DNA of 64,000 bases from Peptostreptococcus sp. D1. GTDB taxonomy: Bacteria > Bacillota > Clostridia > Peptostreptococcales > Peptostreptococcaceae. Each line of letters begins with the position of its first letter. Position 1 is the first letter of the stretch. Below are positions 28,653-38,861 of the stretch, in pieces. The DNA is taken from contig NZ_FONP01000001.1 of assembly GCF_900112955.1 (NCBI RefSeq), positions 496,001 to 560,000 on the forward strand, in the 5' to 3' direction. The position numbers were made by a program, and so were the translations under genes. Under the pieces are notes generated by a model. That model was not told the DNA's origin, made no database searches, and worked only from the letters and a program-made list of their open reading frames with translations.

Positions 28653-29282
28653 CTATTCGCCATACGTTATGGTATAGCCATGCTCCTCATATTGAGATAC
28701 TATCTCGTCCCATAATTCATCAATTCCAGTTTTTTTTGATGAAGATGTCACAATTACCTTTTCTTCCTTCGGCATTTCCAGCTTCTTTCTGATGACGCTG
28801 ATATGTTTTTGATGCTGTCCTCTCGAAATTTTATCCGCTTTTGTTGCGACAACCACACAGTTGTATCCAAAGTATTTGATCCAATCATACATCATTTTAT
28901 CGTCAGCAGTCGGTTCATGCCTTACATCAACAAGCAGTAATATGGCACATAATTCTTCTCTATCTTCTAGATACCTTTCCATAATACTACCCCATTTTTC
29001 CTTTTCGGTTTTTGATACTCTTGCGTATCCGTAACCAGGCAAATCGACAAAATAAAATTCGTTATTTATCAAATAAAAGTTAATTGTTCTCGTTTTTCCA
29101 GGAGTTGAAGATGTTCTAGCGAAATTCTTTCTATTTAGTAATCCATTAATTACCGAAGATTTACCAACATTTGATCTTCCTGCAAATGCTATTTCTGGTA
29201 CACCTTCACTTGGATATTGTTTTTTATTGACAGCACTCATTGTAATTTCTGAGCTTCTAATTTTCATCTTTGTTTCTGACAT
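28653..29282 (-). CDS. engB: Ribosome biogenesis GTP-binding protein EngB (YsxC)
   Basis: A 209-residue essential GTPase that acts in late 50S subunit assembly. G1 is GRSNVGKSSVINGLL (about 34-48), G2 lies in the TPGKTRTINFY segment, G3 is DLPGYG, G4 is TKAD (VVATKADKIS) and G5 is TSSSKKTG. GGAGAG precedes the ATG. It starts 24 bp after lon; the lon-engB pairing is conserved in Firmicutes, which supports one transcript. Confidence 0.95.
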   Translation of the reverse strand: MSETKMKIRSSEITMSAVNKKQYPSEGVPEIAFAGRSNVGKSSVINGLLNRKNFARTSSTPGKTRTINFYLINNEFYFVDLPGYGYARVSKTEKEKWGSIMERYLEDREELCAILLLVDVRHEPTADDKMMYDWIKYFGYNCVVVATKADKISRGQHQKHISVIRKKLEMPKEEKVIVTSSSKKTGIDELWDEIVSQYEEHGYTITYGE

Positions 29283-29306
29283 TTTCTCTCCTACTCAACT
29301 ATTCGC

Positions 29307-31823
29307 TTATTTATCATCATCTGATAAGCTTTCTTTTTTACTAGAAGTCTTTTTTGATGTAGACCTACTAGCTACATTCCTTTTCGCTACCTTTGTTGAT
29401 TTTTTTGTGGTCGTACTTGCCTGATTGCTGCTTCCATCATCCTCCATCAATGCAACCTCAAGAACTTCATTCATATGCTCAACTAGCACAAACTCTATAT
29501 CTTCTTTTATATTTTCTGGAATTCTGTCCAAATCAGACCTGCAATCTTTTGGTAAAATTATTTTTCTAATACCCATTCTATATGCAGCAAGAACCTTTTC
29601 TCTAACGCCTCCAACTGGTAATACTCTACCTCTAAGAGTTATTTCTCCTGTCATTGCAATATTTCCTGGAACAGCTCTATCAGTCAACGCAGAAATAGTC
29701 GCCAATGTCATAGTGATACCTGCTGATGGACCGTCTTTAGGCGTTGCACCTTCAGGAATATGTATATGAATATCCTTATCCTTATAGAAATCTGACTCTA
29801 TGCTTAAAATATCGGCAACAGATCTAATGTATGAAATTCCAGTTTTAGCTGACTCCTTCATAACATCGCCCATCATACCTGTTAAAACAATATTTCCTCT
29901 TCCTGGCACGACATTTACCTCAACCTCAAGAGTAACCCCACCAACAGCAGTCCAAGCTAGACCATTTACAACACCAACCTGAGGCTTCAATGCAAGAGGC
30001 TCTTCTTTAAATTTTTCTGTTCCCAAATACTTTACAGCCAATTCCTTTGTGATTTTTACAGGCTCTAGTTTTGGATTTTCTACCATCTCCTTGACAACCT
30101 TTCTGCAAATTTTACCGATAGTTCTCTCAAGCTGTCTAACTCCTGATTCTCTAGTATATCTGCTTATCACAAATTTTATCACGTCATCGTCCATTATTAC
30201 GAAGCCTTTTGCTAGTCCATTTTCCTTTAGCTGTTTTCTAAGTATATACCTCTTTACAATTTCAAGCTTTTCTTCTTCAATATACCCTTCAATCTCAATC
30301 ACTTCCATTCTATCGTAAAGAGGTCTTGGAATTGATCTCAAATCGTTGGCAGTTGTCACAAACAACACCCTTGATAAATCAAATGGTAATTCCAAATAAT
30401 GATCCACAAAGTATTTGTTCTGCTCTGGATCCAAAACCTCCAGCATCGCAGAGGTCGGATCTCCCTTGAAGTCATTTGACATTTTGTCGATTTCATCCAA
30501 AAGAATAACCGGATTTCTAGCCTTTGCTTCTTTCATTGCATTTATTATTCTACCAGGAATTGCACCTATATAAGTTCTTCTGTGCCCTCTTATTTCAGCC
30601 TCATCTCTAACTCCACCCAAGGAAATTCTTATAAATGGTCTACCCAAAGATCTTGCTACCGATTTCGCTATTGAAGTCTTACCCACACCTGGAGGCCCTG
30701 CCAAGCATATAATTGGCGCCTTTAGATTTTTTGATTGCTTTCTAACTGCCAAATACTCCAAAATTCTTTCCTTTACATCATCTAAACCAAAATGATCTTC
30801 ATCTAGTATTTTTTCAGATTTTTTAATGTCAAATCTATTTCTAGATTCATTATTCCATGGCAGTGAAAATATTACATCTAGATAATTTTTTGAAACATTA
30901 TAGTCTGGTGAGCCTATTGGAGTTCTTTCAAATTTATCAATTTCCTTTTCTATCTTTTCATAGGTTTCCTTTGAAACCTTGATTTCTTTTAATTTTTCAC
31001 GATATTCACCTGTTTCATCATCACCAGCAGATTCACCTAATTCTTTTTGAATTGCCTTCATCTGTTCCCTTAGATAGTAATCTTTTTGAATTTTGTTCAT
31101 CTGTTTTCTTACATCTTGATTAATCTTCTTGTCAATTTTAATTACTTCAATTTCTTCAAGGAGGTGCTCATACAGCATCTTCATTCTGTCTTCAATGTCA
31201 AGAGTTACTAACACCTTCTGTCTATCAGAAAACTTTAAAAATAAGCTTGAAGATACAATATCTGCAAGCATCGAATAGCCCTCTGCATCATTTAACTCCA
31301 TTGCAGCATCAGAAGGTATATCAACTGCCAAACTTACATACTCATCAAAGCCTTTTATCAGCTTTCTAGAATATGCTTCCAATGTAAATCTCTTCTCGTC
31401 TGATAATTGCTCTTCATCAAATGATATTGGACGTATTCTTCCTATCCAAGCATCATTTTCATCAATCCACATTTCATCTAGCTTCGCCCTGCTGACACCT
31501 TCAACTAAAACTCTTATTGATGTATCAGAGGTTCTAATAACTTGTTTTATATTACATACTGTACCAATTGTATAAAGCTCTCCAATTGTAGGTTCTTCAA
31601 TCGCAGAATCAAACTGACTCACCAAGAAAATTTTTTCATCATTAATCATAGAAAGTTCAAAGCTCTCAATGGAGTTTAATCTTCCTATGTCAAAAGACTG
31701 TAAAATACTTGGAGATATAGAAATACCTCTCAATGGAATCATAGGCATTTCAACTGATTCACCATAAACTATTATATCCTCTATATTCTTTTCTAAATTA
31801 TTATGATCCTTAATACCTGTCAT
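29307..31823 (-). CDS. lon: ATP-dependent protease Lon
   Basis: An 838-residue AAA+ protease degrading damaged and regulatory proteins. The N-terminal LON substrate domain spans about 20-220. The AAA+ module has Walker A GPPGVGKTS (about residue 380) and Walker B VILLDEIDKM. The protease domain shows the Ser-Lys dyad: Ser in PKDGPSAGITMTLA and Lys in GGVREKVLAAYRMG. The last 40 residues form a low-complexity Ser/Thr/Lys-rich tail (KKSTKVAKRN, STSKKTSSKKES) that most Lon proteins lack. AAAGGA precedes the ATG. No CIRCE or CtsR operator was seen in the 328 bp upstream. Confidence 0.96.
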   Translation of the reverse strand: MTGIKDHNNLEKNIEDIIVYGESVEMPMIPLRGISISPSILQSFDIGRLNSIESFELSMINDEKIFLVSQFDSAIEEPTIGELYTIGTVCNIKQVIRTSDTSIRVLVEGVSRAKLDEMWIDENDAWIGRIRPISFDEEQLSDEKRFTLEAYSRKLIKGFDEYVSLAVDIPSDAAMELNDAEGYSMLADIVSSSLFLKFSDRQKVLVTLDIEDRMKMLYEHLLEEIEVIKIDKKINQDVRKQMNKIQKDYYLREQMKAIQKELGESAGDDETGEYREKLKEIKVSKETYEKIEKEIDKFERTPIGSPDYNVSKNYLDVIFSLPWNNESRNRFDIKKSEKILDEDHFGLDDVKERILEYLAVRKQSKNLKAPIICLAGPPGVGKTSIAKSVARSLGRPFIRISLGGVRDEAEIRGHRRTYIGAIPGRIINAMKEAKARNPVILLDEIDKMSNDFKGDPTSAMLEVLDPEQNKYFVDHYLELPFDLSRVLFVTTANDLRSIPRPLYDRMEVIEIEGYIEEEKLEIVKRYILRKQLKENGLAKGFVIMDDDVIKFVISRYTRESGVRQLERTIGKICRKVVKEMVENPKLEPVKITKELAVKYLGTEKFKEEPLALKPQVGVVNGLAWTAVGGVTLEVEVNVVPGRGNIVLTGMMGDVMKESAKTGISYIRSVADILSIESDFYKDKDIHIHIPEGATPKDGPSAGITMTLATISALTDRAVPGNIAMTGEITLRGRVLPVGGVREKVLAAYRMGIRKIILPKDCRSDLDRIPENIKEDIEFVLVEHMNEVLEVALMEDDGSSNQASTTTKKSTKVAKRNVASRSTSKKTSSKKESLSDDDK

Positions 31824-32070
31824 TATAACACATCCTTTCTATGTACCATTAAATGGCAAAGTACAACTTTTCTCTATCAGTTATATAAAGTTATAATCTT
31901 AATTACTAATTTGATATTATATTCCATTATACTATATACCAAATTTAATTATCATTATAACACAAAATAACACAAAAAAGAATTTTATTCATTTTTTTTG
32001 CAATTTTTTGTTTCTTAATAGGATTTAAATGCAAATTTTAGCTTCTTATATGAAAATATTTGCCAAAAAA
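31824..32070. other. lon promoter region
   Basis: Non-coding. On minus it holds two TATAAT boxes (in TTGTGTTATAAT and AGTATAATGG) without a clear -35 at proper spacing, followed by a leader of about 90 nt. No heat-shock operator consensus was recognised. Confidence 0.45.
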
Positions 32071-32117
32071 CTAAAAACGTTGATCAATCAGATTATTAAA
32101 TCTTCTCGACCAACGTT
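32071..32117 (-). terminator. Terminator of cstA
   Basis: AACGTTG and CAACGTT close an imperfect long stem (inner AGATT and AATCT), followed on minus by TTTTTAGTTTTTT, 35 bp after the cstA stop. Confidence 0.8.
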
Positions 32118-32151
32118 GTATCATAATATGTTAAACTAAATTATTTAAAAT

Positions 32152-33606
32152 TTAAGCACTTAGTCTTTCAACATTTGAAAGCTCCTTTTTACCAGTATTT
32201 ATAAGCAATCCAGCATAAACTAATGCAAGTACAACACCGATTATATTTGCTATATTCTGAGGTAAACCAAAACCAATCTTAGCACCCAATATATACGCAG
32301 ATATTATGAATATATAGAACATACCTGGTATCAAGCTTACCAAATATGGTTTCTTAAGTTTGTACAAATACAATGAAATCATTGCAAATGCAAATACAGC
32401 GATTGTTTGGTTTGCCCATGCAAAATACTGCCATAAGATGTTGAAGCCTTGTGCATTAACCTTGGCAAACACCAATATAGCTATAACAGGTATAAATATA
32501 GCTGTTGTAAGTATAACTCTGTTTCTAGCAACAGACTGATCATATCCAATTGCATCAGCAATCATCAATCTTGCAGCACGTAAAGATGTATCTCCTGATG
32601 TGATAGGCAATACGATTACACCTAAAACAGCAATAAATCCACCAATTGATCCAAGCATATCATTTGCAACCATACCGATAACAGCAGGTTTACCTATTAG
32701 CTCTGCTGGAACACCTTTATAGTAAATACCCATAGCAGCAGCTGCCCAAATCATAGCGATGAATCCTTCTAATATCATCATATCATAAAATGTATGTCTA
32801 CCTTCTCTCTCATCACTTACAGATCTACCAATCAATGTAGCCTGAGTTGAATGGAATCCAGAAACTATACCACAAGCAACAGTTACAAAGAACACTGGAA
32901 GAAGAGGAGAACCTGCCGGATGAATACCAGCAAAGTTAGCCGCAGTTAAGTTGTCTAATTTGTATCCCTTGATGAATAAGCCAAAGAATATACCAACTGC
33001 AGAAAGTAGTAGGATAGCTCCAAATATAGGATAAACTCTACCAATTATCTTATCAATTGGGAATAACGTTGCAGCCAAATAGTAAACAAATATACAACCA
33101 TAAACTATCCAAACAATTGGATTGTTGACAACAGATTGTTGCTTTAAGATGTTTACAACAATCAAGTCACCAGGTGTGTAGATAAATACCGCACCAACCA
33201 ATATCATTAGGAAAATTATAAAAATATTATATACCTTATAAACCTTTCCGCCTAGATGATCTTTTATCAAAGCAGGCATCTGCTTTCCATTACTTCTAAT
33301 AGAAATCATACCACTTAGATAATCATGCATTGCTCCACCCAATACACATCCTATAGGAATAAGAATAAAAGCGATAGGTCCAAATAAAATCCCCTGTATT
33401 GGTCCAAGAATAGGTCCAGTACCAGCAATATTTAATAACTCAATAAGTGCATTCTTGCCTTTTTTCATAGGTACATAGTCTACACCATCATTAATGCTTA
33501 CAGCCGGTGTTGGTCTGTCGTCTGGTCCAAAAATTTTTTCCACGAATTTACCATACAACAATCCGCCACCAAAAAGGATAACTAACCCTATTAAGAAAGT
33601 TGCCAT
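32152..33606 (-). CDS. cstA: Carbon starvation protein CstA family transporter
   Basis: A 484-residue polytopic membrane protein with about 13 hydrophobic helices, shorter than E. coli CstA (about 700 residues) as is usual in Clostridia. Family motifs: GTGPILGPIQGILFGP near residues 62-77, GGAMHDYLSGMISIRSNGK, VACGIVSGFHSTQATLIGR and LPITSGDTSLRAARLM. Known members import peptides or pyruvate, so nutrient uptake is likely; the substrate here is not known. GGAGG precedes the ATG. The leader carries a two-step hairpin (33649-33690) and the gene is monocistronic. Confidence 0.92.
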   Translation of the reverse strand: MATFLIGLVILFGGGLLYGKFVEKIFGPDDRPTPAVSINDGVDYVPMKKGKNALIELLNIAGTGPILGPIQGILFGPIAFILIPIGCVLGGAMHDYLSGMISIRSNGKQMPALIKDHLGGKVYKVYNIFIIFLMILVGAVFIYTPGDLIVVNILKQQSVVNNPIVWIVYGCIFVYYLAATLFPIDKIIGRVYPIFGAILLLSAVGIFFGLFIKGYKLDNLTAANFAGIHPAGSPLLPVFFVTVACGIVSGFHSTQATLIGRSVSDEREGRHTFYDMMILEGFIAMIWAAAAMGIYYKGVPAELIGKPAVIGMVANDMLGSIGGFIAVLGVIVLPITSGDTSLRAARLMIADAIGYDQSVARNRVILTTAIFIPVIAILVFAKVNAQGFNILWQYFAWANQTIAVFAFAMISLYLYKLKKPYLVSLIPGMFYIFIISAYILGAKIGFGLPQNIANIIGVVLALVYAGLLINTGKKELSNVERLSA

Positions 33607-33648
33607 AATAATACCTCCAAAAAAATTATTTATTTTTATAAAAATATA

Positions 33649-33690
33649 AGTAGGATTTCAGCGTAAATTCCCCACGCATTCCATCCTACT
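33649..33690 (-). promoter_or_regulatory. Structured leader hairpin of cstA
   Basis: On minus, AGTAGGAT pairs with ATCCTACT and, inside, GCGT pairs with ACGC, separated by a symmetric internal loop (GGAAT/TGAA) and capped by GGGGAATTT. It lies 43 bp before the cstA start. There is no strict T-run, so it is more likely a regulatory stem than a terminator. GGA occurs in both the apical and internal loops, a CsrA-like feature. Confidence 0.5.
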
Positions 33691-33876
33691 CTAAGTATAC
33701 TATATATTGTTAAATAATAATTGATTTTAATATGAATTTTTTATGAATCAACTTAGTTTCATCATCAAATTATCCTTATTTACTAACCATTTATTTTATT
33801 TTACTAATTATTTCTCAGATTTTGCCTGCAATTTATTTATCATGCTAAGACTTGAAATAGCATCCATTTGTTAAAT

Positions 33877-35577
33877 TTACATCTTTTCAGGTGCATTTAT
33901 TCCAAGTATAGCTAATGCATTTTCTAAAGCTTGTCTAGTGGCTTCAACCAATGCTAATCTCGCATTTCTCACAGCCTCAGCTTCAACAACTATTGGATTG
34001 TTATGATAGAACTTGTTAAAAGCCTGAGCCAAATCTAGTGCAAACCTTGTTACGATATGAGGCTCATTTTTACTCATTGCAAGAAGTATTGATTTATTGA
34101 AGGTTTCAATAACCTTTAAAACCTCTGAAGAATCTTCATCAGAAATCAAGTCAAAATTTACCTCAGAAGTTACAGCTTGATTTGCCTTTCTAAGAACTGC
34201 GCAGCATCTTGCATGAGTATATTGAACATACGGACCAGTTTCACCTTCAAAACTCAAAGTTCTCTCCCATGAAAAAGTATAATCCTTTATCCTACTATTG
34301 GAAAGCTCTTGGAATACTATCGCTCCAACACCAACCTCTCTAGCAATCTTATCAATATCTCCTGCTTCTGGATTTTTTTCGATTATGATTTCTCTTGTCT
34401 TATCTATTGCCTGATTTAAGACATCTTCTAAAAATACAACCCTTCCTTTTCTAGTAGACATTGTTCCCTCTTCAAGAGCAACCATACCAAATGGAACGTG
34501 TACCATATTATTGTACCAATCGTATCCCATCTTCTTAATTACAGCAAAATATTGTCTAAAGTGCAGCTCTTGCTGTGAGCCTACTACATATAAGCATTTT
34601 TCAAAATCGTAGGTTTTCTTTCTGTAAAAGCCTGCTGCCAAATCTCTTGTTAAATAAAGAGTAGATCCATCAGTCTTTTGAATCAAAGCAGGTGGTAAAT
34701 TTTCATCAGATAAATCAACTATCATCGTACCCTCTGATTCCACAAGAAGATTATTTTCCTTTAATTCATCTATTACAGCCTGCATCTTATCTGAATAAAA
34801 GCTTTCGCCAGCATAAGAATCAAACTGTATATCAAGAAGATCATATACTCTCTGGAATTCCTTTAAGCTTTCCTCCCTGAACCAGCTCCATAGCTCTGTG
34901 GCTTCCTCATCACCATTTTCAAGCTTTGTAAACCATGCTCTCGCCTCAGCTTCCATTTCAGGCTTTACCTCAGCCTCATCATGGAATTTTACATATAGCT
35001 TTAATAACTCCTTTATAGGACTTGATTCTACTACATCCTTATTACCCCATAGCTTATAAGCGACAATCAGCTTTCCAAATTGAGTACCATAGTCACCAAG
35101 ATGATTTATTCTGAATGTATTATATCCCTGTGAAGCATAAATCCTATGCAATGCGTTTCCAATTACAGTGGTTCTGATATGCCCAATATGGAATGGCTTA
35201 GCTATATTAGGAGAGGAAAAATCAATTAAAACATTCTTCCCTTCGCCAATATCACTCTTTCCATAATCCTTTTTTTCGCTCAAGACCTGTGTAATAACTT
35301 TTTTTGCCAAGGCTTCTTTATTCACAAAAAAATTAACATATCCGCCAACATTTATTACCTTTGAAATTACTTCTCCAGCTGGAATAGACTTTGAAATTTC
35401 TTCTGCAATTGCCATTGGAGATTTTCTATATTCCTTTGCCAGCTTAAAGCATGGAAATGCATAGTCTCCCATTTCTTTATTTGGTGGTACCTCTATTAGC
35501 GATTTTATTTCGTCATTTTTTAAAACATCTATGTTATTTCCCAATTTCTCAGATATCACTTCTTTAAAATCTATCAT
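33877..35577 (-). CDS. argS: Arginyl-tRNA synthetase
   Basis: Class I synthetase charging tRNA-Arg. 566 residues. The N-terminal additional domain is followed by the HIGH motif in SSPNIAKPFHIGHIRTT. The KMSKS site is degenerate (TMSTRKGRVV), as usual in ArgRS. The anticodon-binding helical domain ends in the family-typical LGINAPEKM. An in-frame TTG lies 24 nt upstream, but GGAGG is 4 nt before the ATG at 35577. It is a single-gene unit, with no T-box in front. Confidence 0.96.
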   Translation of the reverse strand: MIDFKEVISEKLGNNIDVLKNDEIKSLIEVPPNKEMGDYAFPCFKLAKEYRKSPMAIAEEISKSIPAGEVISKVINVGGYVNFFVNKEALAKKVITQVLSEKKDYGKSDIGEGKNVLIDFSSPNIAKPFHIGHIRTTVIGNALHRIYASQGYNTFRINHLGDYGTQFGKLIVAYKLWGNKDVVESSPIKELLKLYVKFHDEAEVKPEMEAEARAWFTKLENGDEEATELWSWFREESLKEFQRVYDLLDIQFDSYAGESFYSDKMQAVIDELKENNLLVESEGTMIVDLSDENLPPALIQKTDGSTLYLTRDLAAGFYRKKTYDFEKCLYVVGSQQELHFRQYFAVIKKMGYDWYNNMVHVPFGMVALEEGTMSTRKGRVVFLEDVLNQAIDKTREIIIEKNPEAGDIDKIAREVGVGAIVFQELSNSRIKDYTFSWERTLSFEGETGPYVQYTHARCCAVLRKANQAVTSEVNFDLISDEDSSEVLKVIETFNKSILLAMSKNEPHIVTRFALDLAQAFNKFYHNNPIVVEAEAVRNARLALVEATRQALENALAILGINAPEKM

Positions 35578-35739
35578 TTTTCCTCCTACTACTTCACTCA
35601 AATATTACAAAATACCAAACTAATACTATCATATTTGAATATGCTTTGTCAAAGCTGAAATATCAATATTTTATAAAAATTATCGTTCGATCAAGCTACA
35701 GCGACTACATACATCCAAATAGTATTATTCTATAGTATT

Positions 35740-36192
35740 CTAAAGCACATCATACTCACTTATTACCTTGATACCATTTTTTTCAAACAGCTGCGCACAA
35801 ACACCCTTGCCATTTATTCTTTTCCCCTCAAAATTTCCGTTATATACATAATTTGAGCCACACGAAGGACTTCCATCCTTCAATATTGCCAGCTTACAAT
35901 CATTTCTCCTTGCGATTTCCAAAGCCATATTCGCTCCATCAACAAAATACTTTGTAACGTCAACACCCTCTATATTCAATACCTTCGCTTCGTTTCTAAA
36001 TACTTCATCGGCAGTTTTTGAAAATTGTATCTCTGAAGGAGGTCTAGGTGTATTCATTTTTCCCATCTCTTCGGGACAAATAACAATATAATCCTTATTT
36101 TCCAGAAATTTAATTACATCTTCATTATAATTATTATCACCGTTATATTTGCAATTATTTCCCAGCAAGCATCCTGAAACTATTATTTTCAT
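35740..36192 (-). CDS. DUF523 protein
   Basis: A 150-residue protein of the DUF523 family. Conserved cysteine motifs: SGCLLGNNCKYNGDNN at the N-terminus, CPEEMGKMNTPRPPSEI near residue 50, and KDGSPSCGSNYVYNG near residue 100. The pattern suggests metal or Fe-S binding, but no activity is established that I can name. Upstream in-frame codons exist; GGAGA 6 nt before the ATG at 36192 fixes the start, matching the family N-terminus. It lies between argS and mutS2 with gaps of about 100 bp and appears monocistronic. Confidence 0.88.
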   Translation of the reverse strand: MKIIVSGCLLGNNCKYNGDNNYNEDVIKFLENKDYIVICPEEMGKMNTPRPPSEIQFSKTADEVFRNEAKVLNIEGVDVTKYFVDGANMALEIARRNDCKLAILKDGSPSCGSNYVYNGNFEGKRINGKGVCAQLFEKNGIKVISEYDVL

Positions 36193-36285
36193 TTTAAATC
36201 TCCATTGTCTAAATACAGTGCGTTTATATTCCAAATTCCATTATTTTTATTTCATATCCTATTGAGTATTGCGTTATTTTATATT

Positions 36286-38709
36286 TTATTTAATTGTAAC
36301 TATTGTCACACCTATTCCACCTTCACCGTATTCACCTTTTCTCATAGATTTAACATGTGGATTTGTCTTTAATATTTCAGCGATACCCTTTTTCAAAACA
36401 CCTGTCCCTACACCATGAATTACCGTCACTTCCTCATGTCCAGCCATTGTTGCGTCATCTAAGTATTTTTCCACCTCAAAAATTGCCTCTTCAAGCTTCA
36501 TTCCTCTTAAATCTACCTCCCTTTTAATATTTCCGGATTTGGATTTAATTACTTTTCTTGTAGCCTTGGTCACAGTGCTTTTTTTCTTTTTTGAAATCTT
36601 CTTAAGAGATTTGTATGGTAATGTCATTTTCATTACTCCAACCTGAACAACTGCTTCTTTCTTTTTGTCATCAGAAGAAATAATTGTACCCTCTTGTCTA
36701 AGGGCTATAATATCTACATCTTCACCAGGCTTCAGATTTTTAATTTCACTTGATGAAAGCTTCGGAACAATCATGCTTTCAACACTCGGCTGTAAGCTTC
36801 CCATGGATTGAGAAATCTCTTTTTTTATTTCATCAATTCTCTTATCCTTTTCCTTTGAAGCTCTTTCATTTTCAATTTTTCTCAACTCTTTAATCAGATT
36901 ATCGGTAGTTTCCTTTGCCTGCCTGATTATTGAAAACGCCTCACTCCGAGCATTTTCTATAGCTTTAGCTTTGGATTTCTCAAATTTCTCCAGCTTTTCA
37001 AAAAATTCACTTTTCAATTTTTCGGCTTCTTCTCTATTTTGTTCGGCAATCCTTAGCTCTTCTTCAATTTTCAATCTATTTTTTTCCACACCTTGTAATA
37101 CTTCTTCCAATTCTATATCTTCAGATGTAAGATATTTTTTTGCCTCTTCAATCGTAAATTCACTCAGACCCAATTTTTTTGAAATTTCAAATGCATTTGA
37201 TTTGCCTGGAACTCCAATCAACAATCTATACGTAGGCGAAAAGGATTCCATATCAAATTCAACAGCCGCATTTTCAACAGCCTTCTTTGCAAGAGCATAT
37301 TTTTTCAGCTCACTGTAGTGAGTGGTTGCAATACAAGAGGCTCCAATACTCCTGATTTGCTCCAGAATTGCAATCGCCAACGCAGCACCTTCCTCTGGAT
37401 CAGTACCAGCTCCTAGCTCATCAAAAATAACCAAGGAATCCTCAGTTGTATTTTTCAAAATATTTACAATTCTAGTCATATGTGATGAAAATGTAGAAAG
37501 ATTTTGCTCAATACTTTGGTCATCTCCAATATCCGCAAAAATGTGATCATAAACACACATATTACTTCCGTAATCAGCAGGAATATGAAGACCACATTGA
37601 GTCATCAATGCAAACAGTCCTATCATTTTAATAGTAACTGTTTTACCGCCTGTATTAGGTCCTGTTATCAGTAGCGTCGAATAATCGTATCCCAATTCAA
37701 CTGTATTCGCAACGACTGACTTCTTGTCTAATAGAGGATGCCTTCCATTTACAATTTTAAATTTTTTTTCTTCATTAAGTCTTGGTTCAATGCCCTTCAT
37801 AGCAATAGACAGCTTGCCCTTTGCAAATATAAAGTCTATTTTTGCAAGTATTTCTTGATTATTTATCAATTCTCTACTAGCTTCGCCGACCATTGATGAC
37901 AGCTCTGAAAGAATTCGCTCTATTTCCTCATTCTCAGAAAGCTTTAGCCGCCTTAGGTCATTATTCATTTCTACAATTGACATCGGTTCAATAAAAAGTG
38001 TTGCCCCCGATGATGATTGGTCATGAATGATACCAGATACCATAGACCTATATTCCGCCTTTACCGGAACGACGAATCTATCTCCTCTCACAGAAATAAT
38101 AGCATCCTGCAAGTACTTTTGATATGTTGCAGAGGAGATAATACCGTTTAATTTAGACCTTATCGATTGATTCTTCTGAACAATTTTTCTTCTGATACTC
38201 CTAAGCTCACTAGAAGCATTATCCGATATTTCAATTTCACTAACCACTGCATTTAAAATTGCATCCTCAATATCTCTATGAACATATAGCGAGCTTGCTA
38301 AAGAATTCACTATTGGATATTTGTTGTCATCAGAATCCTCATCCTTTGAATTTGCACCATTACCAAAATTATCTACCTTGATATCTCCACTCAAAATATT
38401 TGATATAATTCTCGTAGTCCTCATGGTGTCAGCTATCATAATCAGATTTTTAGGATCTAATGTGGCACCTATCTCCGCCCTTTTTACTTGATTGATTATA
38501 TCATGAATACCTTGAATAGGTACGTGTCCTCTTTTTATCAATATGGATTGAGCCTCAGTCGTTTCCTGAAGAGCATATTTCACAGCATTGTAATCTGAAA
38601 ATGGATTTAGATTTTCAATTATATTTACGCCCAAAGACGAGGATGCCTTGTCTTTAAGCATACCTAGTATTTTGTCAATTTCTAAAACTCTATAATACTT
38701 TTTATCCAT
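36286..38709 (-). CDS. mutS2: Endonuclease/ATPase MutS2
   Basis: About 807 residues. MutS2 acts on recombination intermediates and, in Bacillus, in rescue of collided ribosomes. The core and clamp region precedes the ABC ATPase with Walker A ITGPNTGGKTVTIKM (about 345-360) and Walker B VIFDELGAGTDPEEG. A long coiled coil (about 510-640) and a KOW-like segment follow. The C-terminal Smr domain has VDLRGMKLEEA and VIHGVGTGVLKKG. A short acidic insert (NSKDEDSDDN) is near residue 125. An ATG 9 nt upstream also fits; family N-termini favour MDKKYYRVLEIDKIL. Confidence 0.95.
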   Translation of the reverse strand: MDKKYYRVLEIDKILGMLKDKASSSLGVNIIENLNPFSDYNAVKYALQETTEAQSILIKRGHVPIQGIHDIINQVKRAEIGATLDPKNLIMIADTMRTTRIISNILSGDIKVDNFGNGANSKDEDSDDNKYPIVNSLASSLYVHRDIEDAILNAVVSEIEISDNASSELRSIRRKIVQKNQSIRSKLNGIISSATYQKYLQDAIISVRGDRFVVPVKAEYRSMVSGIIHDQSSSGATLFIEPMSIVEMNNDLRRLKLSENEEIERILSELSSMVGEASRELINNQEILAKIDFIFAKGKLSIAMKGIEPRLNEEKKFKIVNGRHPLLDKKSVVANTVELGYDYSTLLITGPNTGGKTVTIKMIGLFALMTQCGLHIPADYGSNMCVYDHIFADIGDDQSIEQNLSTFSSHMTRIVNILKNTTEDSLVIFDELGAGTDPEEGAALAIAILEQIRSIGASCIATTHYSELKKYALAKKAVENAAVEFDMESFSPTYRLLIGVPGKSNAFEISKKLGLSEFTIEEAKKYLTSEDIELEEVLQGVEKNRLKIEEELRIAEQNREEAEKLKSEFFEKLEKFEKSKAKAIENARSEAFSIIRQAKETTDNLIKELRKIENERASKEKDKRIDEIKKEISQSMGSLQPSVESMIVPKLSSSEIKNLKPGEDVDIIALRQEGTIISSDDKKKEAVVQVGVMKMTLPYKSLKKISKKKKSTVTKATRKVIKSKSGNIKREVDLRGMKLEEAIFEVEKYLDDATMAGHEEVTVIHGVGTGVLKKGIAEILKTNPHVKSMRKGEYGEGGIGVTIVTIK

Positions 38710-38861
38710 ATTCACCATCCATTCTTTTATTTATCAATCTACATTATAACATATTTATTTTTCTTGAAATATAAGTTTTGTCAAAATTTCTCTGGAATAT
38801 TACAGTATTACAATCTATTAAATAAAAAAGCCTTACTCTTGATTCATAAAAAAATAAACAT

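Noticed and set aside
33805-33864. 19-codon ORF directly after argS on minus
   Set aside because: No ribosome binding site, very short, in an AT-rich spacer.
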